Made by a program: the position numbers and the translations under genes
The notes under the pieces: generated by a model
Database searches by the model: none
What the model was told of the DNA's origin: nothing
What the model saw: only the letters and a program-made list of their open reading frames with translations
Assembly (NCBI GenBank): GCA_964608495.1
Contig: CAZSOQ010000102.1
Coordinates: forward strand, 1 to 18,017
Reading direction: 5' to 3'
Length of the DNA stretch: 18,017 nt
From: JAKORR01 sp964608495
GTDB lineage: Bacteria > Armatimonadota > Zipacnadia > Zipacnadales > FEN-943
In this document: piece after piece, positions 9,023-14,700 of the stretch
How positions within the stretch are numbered: the first letter of the stretch is position 1
Layout of the letters: each line of letters opens with the position of its first letter

Positions 9023-10111
9023 ATGGGGCTCTACGACCACTGGCACAGGATGGTCCGCAGACAGGGCGGCTCCGGCACCGCCGCGCTGCAGATCGCCCTG
9101 GAGCCTGTCGGCCTGCTCTACGGCGCGGTCGCGTCGCTCCTGCGGGTGCCCTACGACCTGGGCCTGCGCAGGCGCACGGAGCCGGCCCTGCCCACCATCA
9201 GCGTGGGCAACCTGGTCCTCGGCGGCGCCGGGAAGACGACCGTCACCGCCTACCTGGCCTCACGCCTGGCCTCGGCAGGGGTCAAGCCGGCCATTGTGCT
9301 GCGCGGCTACCTCGGCAGCGCCACCAGCACCCTGCGCGTCAGCGACGCGGGCGCCCTCATGGCCGGCCCCGAGCAGGCGGGCGATGAGGCCGTGCTCCTC
9401 GCCGGACTCTGCCCCGAGGCCACCGTGGTCGTCGGCAGGCGCAGGGAACAGGCGATCGCCGCCGCCGCCGCTTGCGGCGCCCAGGTCGCCATACTCGACG
9501 ATGGCTTCCAGTACTTCCGCATGAAACGTGACCTTGACGTGCTTCTGGTTAGTGCACTGCAGTGCAGGCTATGCCTGAGGATGTTCCCGGCCGGTATCCT
9601 TCGCGAGCCCCTGAGCAACCTCCGCCGCGCGGACCAGGTCTGGGTAACCTACTCCCAGGCCGTAGGCCTCGCCGACCTGGAGGAGGTCAAGTCGTGCTGC
9701 CGCCGCCTGGCCCCGCAGGCCCCCATCGTTGTCACCAGCCACCGCATCACCCACTGCATCGCCCTCGAGGACGGCACGCCCGCGGACCTGGCCGGCCTGC
9801 GCACGGCCGCCTTCTGCGGCGTGGGTAGCCCCGAGGGTTTCCAGGCGTCGCTGCGCGGGCTCGCCCCAGCCTCCCTGGACCTGCGAGCCTTCCCGGATCA
9901 CCATCGGTTCACGCCCGGCGACCTGGAGAGCGTGGCCCAGTGGGCGAGGGAGGCCCAAGCCGACGTCGTGGTCACCACGGCCAAGGACGCGGTGCGCCTG
10001 AGACCCCAGGACTGGCCCCCCGGGCACCCGCCTCTCCTGGTGGCGCAGGTCGTGCTCGCCATCGCCGAGGGAAGTCAGCATGTGGAGGAGGTAGTCGGAC
10101 GGTGGTTGTAG
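9023..10111 (+). CDS. lpxK: Tetraacyldisaccharide 4'-kinase LpxK
   Basis: A 362-aa P-loop kinase that phosphorylates the 4' position of the lipid A disaccharide at the inner membrane, giving lipid IVA. The N-terminus has an amphipathic or membrane-associating region (LEPVGLLYGAVASLLRVPYDLGLRRR). The Walker A loop is GNLVLGGAGKTT (62-73), one step off the common GGTGKT. The Walker B is DDGFQ (159-163). Other family marks are GDEAVLLA with Asp121, FPAGILREPLSNLRRAD, and FPDHHRF (290-296). Asp121 and a His of the DHH motif plausibly correspond to the catalytic pair described for the Aquifex enzyme. waaA ends 10 nt upstream, and the next gene overlaps the end by 10 nt. Confidence 0.95.
   Translation: MGLYDHWHRMVRRQGGSGTAALQIALEPVGLLYGAVASLLRVPYDLGLRRRTEPALPTISVGNLVLGGAGKTTVTAYLASRLASAGVKPAIVLRGYLGSATSTLRVSDAGALMAGPEQAGDEAVLLAGLCPEATVVVGRRREQAIAAAAACGAQVAILDDGFQYFRMKRDLDVLLVSALQCRLCLRMFPAGILREPLSNLRRADQVWVTYSQAVGLADLEEVKSCCRRLAPQAPIVVTSHRITHCIALEDGTPADLAGLRTAAFCGVGSPEGFQASLRGLAPASLDLRAFPDHHRFTPGDLESVAQWAREAQADVVVTTAKDAVRLRPQDWPPGHPPLLVAQVVLAIAEGSQHVEEVVGRWL
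10084..10092 (+). promoter_or_regulatory. Ribosome binding site fixing the GTG start of the acyltransferase
   Basis: GGAGGAGGT lies inside the end of lpxK, 9 nt before the GTG at 10102. No in-frame ATG lies near the start of the conserved domain, so this strong site decides the start and implies a 10-nt gene overlap. Confidence 0.7.
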
Positions 10112-11070
10112 ACAGTGACGGTCGGGCTTCACCCGCCGAGGGGAAGCCCCGGAAGGCACCTTTTTACCGCCACCTGAAGAGACACGCGACCCGCTGGTCC
10201 GCCCGCCTGGCGGCCTTCCTCTGGTCGCGTCTGCCCCTGCCGGTCGTCCAGGCCCTGGGAGCCTGCCTCGGCCGGCTCATCTACCGCGTGGCCCGTTCCC
10301 GCCGTCGCAGGGCCCTGGCCAACCTGGAGGCCTGCTTCGGCGACAGGTTCACGCCCGCCGAGCGCCGCCGTATCCTCGTGTTCTCTGCCCAGAACATGGT
10401 CACGTCCTGCCTCGAGCTGTTCGCCCTGGCACGGATGAAGCCCGAGCAGATCCTGCGCCTCACGGACATCGAGGGCAGAGAGCATCTTGACGCCGCCGTC
10501 GAGCGCGGCAAAGGCGCCATGGTCATCACGGCGCACTACGGCAACTGGGAGCTCCTCGGCGCCATCATCGTGACCCTCTTCGGCCACGATCTGGCCGTGC
10601 TGGCGCGAGACTCCACCGACCGTGAGACGGCGCGCCTGGTCAACGCCGCGCGCAATGCCCTCGGGATGCAGGTCCTCAGCCGCGACGACCTGAGCGAGAT
10701 GATCGCCTGGCTGCGACAGGGCAAGGTGCTCGGCGTCCTGCCCGATCAGCGCCAGCCCAAGGGCGGCTTGATCCTGGACTTCATGGGTCGGCCCGCGACG
10801 ACCTCCACGGGACCCGCCATTCTCGCCCTTCGTACGGGCGCCGCCATCGTCCCCGGCTTCACCCGCCGCCTGCCCAACGGCCGCTTCCATACCGTTTTCT
10901 GCCCTCCCCTGGAGCCGCCCCAGGGCATGGCCAGGTCCCAGGCGACCGGCGCATACTCCCAGAGCGTCAACGATGCCGTCGGCAGGGCCATCTCGGACCA
11001 CCCGGAGCAGTGGCTGTGGCTGCACGACCGATGGAGGACAGGTCCCTACCGGCCCCGGGACAACGGCTAA
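10102..11070 (+). CDS. lpxL: Lipid A secondary acyltransferase (LpxL/LpxM type)
   Basis: A 322-aa lysophospholipid-acyltransferase-fold enzyme that adds a secondary acyl chain to Kdo-lipid IVA. The HX4E motif is complete: His145 and Glu150 in TAHYGNWELLG. DQRQPKGGLILDFMGRPA and the ALRTGAAIVPGFTRR segment that follows are also characteristic of this family. The N-terminus has a hydrophobic stretch (ARLAAFLWSRLPLPVVQALGACLGRLIY) that would anchor it at the inner membrane. The start is GTG 10102 with a strong ribosome binding site; the frame is open further upstream but those residues read as lpxK sequence in another frame. It cannot be told whether the enzyme is strictly LpxL, LpxM or LpxP. 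Only one copy is in this window. Confidence 0.9.
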   Translation: MVVDSDGRASPAEGKPRKAPFYRHLKRHATRWSARLAAFLWSRLPLPVVQALGACLGRLIYRVARSRRRRALANLEACFGDRFTPAERRRILVFSAQNMVTSCLELFALARMKPEQILRLTDIEGREHLDAAVERGKGAMVITAHYGNWELLGAIIVTLFGHDLAVLARDSTDRETARLVNAARNALGMQVLSRDDLSEMIAWLRQGKVLGVLPDQRQPKGGLILDFMGRPATTSTGPAILALRTGAAIVPGFTRRLPNGRFHTVFCPPLEPPQGMARSQATGAYSQSVNDAVGRAISDHPEQWLWLHDRWRTGPYRPRDNG

Positions 11071-11138
11071 CCCTGACGCCTCCGGGAGGCCCTGCATCGC
11101 GGCGGGCCCGCAGCCGCCCGCGAAAGGCGAGGAAACCT

Positions 11139-12143
11139 TTGCAGCCATCAAGCATCCTCATCATAAAGACCAGTTGCCTGGGCGACATCGTCTGCTCGCT
11201 GCCCGTCCTCACCCAGCTACGTCGTCTCTACCCCGACGCCCACCTGGGATGGGTCGTGGACCACAGGTTCGTGGACCTGCTCTCAGGCCACCCGTGGATT
11301 GACGAGCTGTTCGTCTTCGAGTACCACAAACTGCGGTTCAGCCGGGAGATGTTCGCCCAGAACGTCCTCATCCGCCGCGAGTTGCGCCTCCTGGGCCAAC
11401 AGATGCGCCGCCGCGCCTGGGACGTCGCCGTGGACCTGCAGAGCGTCTTCAAGAGCGTCCGCGTCCTGGCCCGCACGGGCGCCCGCCTCAGGATCGCCGA
11501 GTTCGCCGGCCTCAGGCACCTGGGGGCCCTGTTCGCGGCCAACCGTTTGGTGGCCGCCAGGCGCCCGCATGCCGTCGAGCGGTGCCTGGAGGTGGCCGCG
11601 CCGCTCGGCGTCACCCTCGACGCCCCCGAGTTCTGCCTCCCGGTGGACGCGGCGGCCGCCCAGTGGGCGCGCGACAAGCTCTCCGCCGCGCCGCATCCGC
11701 TGCTGATCCTCAACCCCGGCAGCGCGCGCGAGGAGAAGCGCTGGCCCCCCGAGCGGTTCGGGCAGGCGGTTCGCATCGCCAAGAGCCTGGGGGGGGACTT
11801 CACTGCCCTCGTCGTGGGCGGGCCCGCCGACGTCGGGGCCGCGGCCGTCATCGAGGAGACCCTGGGTGGTGATTGCCTCAACCTGGCGGGTCAGACCACG
11901 CTCAAGCAGCTTGTCGCCGTCGCGGCCGAGGCCGACGCCATGTTCACCGGCGACACCGGCCCCATGCACATCATGGCCGCTCTGGGCAAGCCCGTCGTGG
12001 CCCTGTTCGGGCCCAGTTGCCCCGCCAGGAACGGCCCGTGGGGCGACGGCCACATCGTGCTCACGGCCCCTGACCGACGCACGGCCAGCATCACGGCCAC
12101 CGAGGCAGGCGAGGCCGTGGCGGGGCTGCTCGGCTCCGCTTAG
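11139..12143 (+). CDS. Family 9 glycosyltransferase, heptosyltransferase type
   Basis: A 334-aa GT9 glycosyltransferase of the WaaC/WaaF group that adds sugars, classically L-glycero-D-manno-heptose, to the Kdo-lipid A core in the cytoplasm. Asp16 in KTSCLGDIV matches the catalytic base position; LNPGSAREEKRWPPERF (191-207) and GDTGPMHIMAALGKPVVALFGPS (271-293) are the donor-binding signatures. No ATG precedes the fold closely; TTG 11139 has GAGG (11129-11132) at 6 nt and gives the normal family start, while ATG 11010 would overlap the acyltransferase by 61 nt and add an unrelated Arg/Pro-rich N-terminus. Nothing recognisable lies in the 68-nt gap before it. The sugar cannot be read from sequence, and no heptose-synthesis genes are in this window. 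It is the last rightward gene of the operon. Confidence 0.88.
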   Translation: MQPSSILIIKTSCLGDIVCSLPVLTQLRRLYPDAHLGWVVDHRFVDLLSGHPWIDELFVFEYHKLRFSREMFAQNVLIRRELRLLGQQMRRRAWDVAVDLQSVFKSVRVLARTGARLRIAEFAGLRHLGALFAANRLVAARRPHAVERCLEVAAPLGVTLDAPEFCLPVDAAAAQWARDKLSAAPHPLLILNPGSAREEKRWPPERFGQAVRIAKSLGGDFTALVVGGPADVGAAAVIEETLGGDCLNLAGQTTLKQLVAVAAEADAMFTGDTGPMHIMAALGKPVVALFGPSCPARNGPWGDGHIVLTAPDRRTASITATEAGEAVAGLLGSA

Positions 12144-13261
12144 CCCGGGCCATCGCCTCGCGGCGCCTGGCCCCTCGAGGCCTGGATCAGCTCCCGGTAG
12201 ACCCCTTCGAGAATCCCGGCCATCCGGTCAATGGTGAGCTCGGCGAAGAGGCGCTCGCGCGCCCTCTGCCCGAGCTGCTCCCGCAGCCCCGGGTCGCCCA
12301 GGAGCCTGTCCAGGGCCGAGGCGAGCGCCCCCGCGTCGCCCGGTGGCACCAGCAGGCCGGTCTCACTGTCCAGCACCGCCTCGTCTATCCCCGGCCAGTT
12401 GCTCGCCACCGCCGGGATCCCGAACTGGGCCGCCTCCAGCGCCGTCATGCTGAACCCGTCCACCCCGATGGACGGCACCGCCACGACCGTGAAGGTGCTC
12501 ACGATGTCCATCTTGTCATCGCGCCATCCCAGAAGGTGCGTCCGCTCCGCGATCCCCATCCGCTCCGCCGTCTCCCTCAGGCTCTGTCGCAACGCCCCGG
12601 ACCCCACGAACACCAGGTGAAGATTCGGCCATTTGTCGCCAAGCGACCTCGCCGCCTCCAGCAGAAAAGCGTGCCCCTTGCGCGGTATCAGGGCCGCCAC
12701 CGACCCCACCACCGGCGCCTCCTCCGGTACCCCAAGCTCCCGCCTCACTTCGGCGGCCGGGCGCAGCTTGTCCAGGTCGGCGGGCGGAATCCCGTCGTAG
12801 ATCACCCTGAGCGGCTCCTCCGTCATCCCCAGGCTGCGCACGTGCTGCTCGGCGGCCCGCGAGCACACCAGCACCAGGTCCGCGTTGCGATACCATCGCG
12901 GCGAGCTCAGCGCCTGGACATGCGCCACCACCGGGATCCCCGCCCGCCGCCCCGCCCGGATCGAGTGCCGGCTGGCGGACGACAGGTGGCTGTGCATCAC
13001 CTCGGCCCCGAGCTCGCAGGCCAGGGCGATCAGCCGCGACGGCGCGAAGAGGTTCAGCTTGCCCGAGATCGCCGCCGTCACCACCGGCACGCCCTCGGCC
13101 CGCAGGTACTCCTGGAAGCCCTTCAGCCGCGGCGGCATCACCACGTGCACCCGGTCTCCCCGCGCCCTCTGCGCCGCCGCCAGGTGCGCCAGCACGTGCT
13201 CCGCGCCCCCGAATCGGTGCGGCGTTATCACATGCATGATGCCGAGCGGTTTTCCAGGCAT
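12140..13261 (-). CDS. Family 4 glycosyltransferase, downstream copy
   Basis: A 373-aa GT-B fold glycosyltransferase. The N-terminal domain opens with IMHVITPHRFGGAEHVLAHL; the C-terminal domain has the phosphate-binding IPRKGHAF (Lys195) and the donor-binding region near 264-282. The family EX7E motif reads D268-GFSMTAL-E276, so the first Glu is Asp. GT4 enzymes use nucleotide sugars and often build LPS core, O-antigen or exopolysaccharide; donor and acceptor are unknown. The ATG at 13261 is preceded by GGGAGGAG, which runs into the stop of the upstream paralog 8 nt away, so the two are one translational unit. Its TAA overlaps the TAG of the converging GT9 gene. Confidence 0.9.
   Translation of the reverse strand: MPGKPLGIMHVITPHRFGGAEHVLAHLAAAQRARGDRVHVVMPPRLKGFQEYLRAEGVPVVTAAISGKLNLFAPSRLIALACELGAEVMHSHLSSASRHSIRAGRRAGIPVVAHVQALSSPRWYRNADLVLVCSRAAEQHVRSLGMTEEPLRVIYDGIPPADLDKLRPAAEVRRELGVPEEAPVVGSVAALIPRKGHAFLLEAARSLGDKWPNLHLVFVGSGALRQSLRETAERMGIAERTHLLGWRDDKMDIVSTFTVVAVPSIGVDGFSMTALEAAQFGIPAVASNWPGIDEAVLDSETGLLVPPGDAGALASALDRLLGDPGLREQLGQRARERLFAELTIDRMAGILEGVYRELIQASRGQAPRGDGPG
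12147..12173. terminator. Imperfect hairpin at the convergent gene ends
   Basis: GGGCCA (12147-12152) pairs with TGGCCC (12168-12173), with an inner CGCC/GGCG pair around a TCGC loop, separated by a small internal loop. It lies just after the rightward operon's last stop and inside the 3' end of the leftward GT4 gene. No U-tract follows. It may help end the main operon transcript. Confidence 0.3.
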
Positions 13262-13269
13262 CTATCTGC

Positions 13270-14424
13270 TCAACTCCTCCCATCGGCCTCGGTCTCATCC
13301 GCGCTGTCCCCGCCGGCCGCCTTCCCCCGACCAGCCCTCCGCGCCAACACTCGCCTGTACGCCTCTTCCACTCCGCGAGTCATGGCCTCAACCGTGAACT
13401 CCGTGCGTACCCGCCGTCGCGCGCGCTTGCCCAGGGCCAGCCGTTCCTCCTCGTTGCTCAGCAGCCGCGCCAGGGCTCCGGCCAGCGCCTGCGCGTCGCG
13501 CGGGGGCGCCAGCAGGCCCGTCTCGCCATCCAGCACCGCCTCGTCCACCCCCGGCAGCCGGCTCGCCACCGACGGGATCCCGAACATCGCCGCCTCGATC
13601 AGGCACAGCCCGAAGCCCTCTATCCCGATCGAGGGCAGCGCCACCAGGTCACACACCTGGATGAAGTCCAGCCGGTCCTCCCGGTAGCCCAGGAACCGCA
13701 CGCGGTCCGCCAGGCCCAGCCTGGCGGCGGCACGGCTCAGCGCGCCCCGCAGGGGGCCCGCGCCCAGCAGCAGACATGTCAGCTCCGGCCAGTCGTCCAC
13801 CAGTTCCGCCAGCGCCCGGAGCAGGTACACATGGCCCTTCCGCCTGGTCAGGGACCCCACGACGCCGATGACCGGCGCGCCGCCCGGCAGCCCCAGCTCG
13901 GCCCGCACCTCCTCCGCTGGCCGCACCCGCTCGAACTCGTCCGCCAGCAGGCCGTTGTACACCACCTGCACCGGCGCCTCGACCAGCCCCGACGACCGCA
14001 CGTGCCTCGCCACTCCCTTCGTGCACGCCAGGATCAGGTCCGCCCCACGGTACCACAGCATCCGACTCATGGCGTGCACGTGCACCACGGCCGGCACCCC
14101 GGCCCTCCGTGCCGCGCGCACCGTGTGGAAGCCGGCGGACGACAGGTGCGAGTGGAGCAGGTCGGCGCCCAGATCCCGTGCCAGACCAGCCAGCAGGCGC
14201 GCGGCGCGCGGATTCAGCTTCCCGCTGATGTCCAGCGCCACGAAGGGCACCCCGAGGCTCTTCACGTACTCCTGGAAGGCCGGCAGCCTGGGGGGCGCGA
14301 CCACGTGCACCCGATGCCCTCGGGCCGTCAGCCCGTGAGCCAGGTGCGCGCACACCCGCTCCGCGCCCGCGAAGCGGCGCGGCGTGATCACCTGCAGGAT
14401 GTTCAATCGCTCCGACTGCCCCAA
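13270..14424 (-). CDS. Family 4 glycosyltransferase, upstream copy
   Basis: A 384-aa GT-B glycosyltransferase, clearly paralogous and nearly collinear with the next gene on this strand: both share ITPxRFxGAExVxAHL, ISGKLN, HSHLSSA and ALPSIG/AVPSIG stretches. The EX7E motif is intact (E269-GFGLCLI-E277), and RRKGH has Lys196. No ATG is near the start of the fold; TTG 14424 directly follows GGAGGAGGAG and places the start about 8 residues before the fold, as in the paralog. An ATG at 14631 would add about 69 residues of low-complexity sequence and cover the likely promoter. A second TTG at 14406 has no ribosome binding site. Substrates are unknown; LPS core or surface glycan assembly is likely from context. 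Confidence 0.9.
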   Translation of the reverse strand: MGQSERLNILQVITPRRFAGAERVCAHLAHGLTARGHRVHVVAPPRLPAFQEYVKSLGVPFVALDISGKLNPRAARLLAGLARDLGADLLHSHLSSAGFHTVRAARRAGVPAVVHVHAMSRMLWYRGADLILACTKGVARHVRSSGLVEAPVQVVYNGLLADEFERVRPAEEVRAELGLPGGAPVIGVVGSLTRRKGHVYLLRALAELVDDWPELTCLLLGAGPLRGALSRAAARLGLADRVRFLGYREDRLDFIQVCDLVALPSIGIEGFGLCLIEAAMFGIPSVASRLPGVDEAVLDGETGLLAPPRDAQALAGALARLLSNEEERLALGKRARRRVRTEFTVEAMTRGVEEAYRRVLARRAGRGKAAGGDSADETEADGRS

Positions 14425-14426
14425 GG

Positions 14427-14436
14427 CTCCTCCTCC
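14427..14436 (-). promoter_or_regulatory. Ribosome binding site fixing a TTG start
   Basis: Minus-strand GGAGGAGGAG ends 2 nt before the TTG at 14424; its first GGAGG is 7 nt away, a normal spacing. It is the main reason for choosing this start for the upstream GT4 gene. Confidence 0.65.
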
Positions 14437-14548
14437 GCTAGTGGGTGCCCTGACCGATGGCGTCGCGCGGCCCAAAGCCCACAGGCCGCGGCACGCCTCC
14501 GACGCATGGGAAGGATGATCCCTGACACGTGGCTGACCCGTCCAAGGT

Positions 14549-14596
14549 TTGCGGGGGACCGGGGGCATGTTAACATGCACGCCTGAGCCTTCGCAA
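14549..14596. promoter_or_regulatory. Candidate overlapping divergent promoters on a shared palindrome
   Basis: GCATGTTAACATGC (14565-14578) is a 14-nt perfect palindrome in otherwise GC-rich DNA. Rightward, TTGCGG (14549-14554), 16 nt, then TAACAT (14571-14576). Leftward, TTGCGA (14596-14591), 18 nt, then TAACAT (14572-14567). Each strand would thus use the same palindrome as its -10 box, serving the GT4 pair and the 953-aa glycosidase gene. Both -35 and -10 matches are only moderate. The palindrome could instead be a dimeric repressor site. Elsewhere in the 14425-14700 intergenic region I see only the two ribosome binding sites. Confidence 0.45.
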
Positions 14597-14700
14597 CGGC
14601 GCCGCGGGCGCAACGCGCGGCGGAAGGACACCCAGGTGCGGCGGCTCCGCGCTCAGCACCCGCGTGCGATCCGGGCGCCCTGGCCCGGGGAGGAATCCAC

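Noticed and set aside
11789..11796. Run of eight G residues inside the GT9 gene
   Set aside because: Such a tract could support phase variation, but the frame is intact and runs of this size are expected in DNA this GC-rich. There is no evidence of variability.
14425..14631. Extended N-terminus for the upstream GT4 protein from ATG 14631
   Set aside because: The 69 extra residues are Arg/Pro/Gly-rich with no homology to the paralog, and a strong ribosome binding site sits at the TTG start instead.
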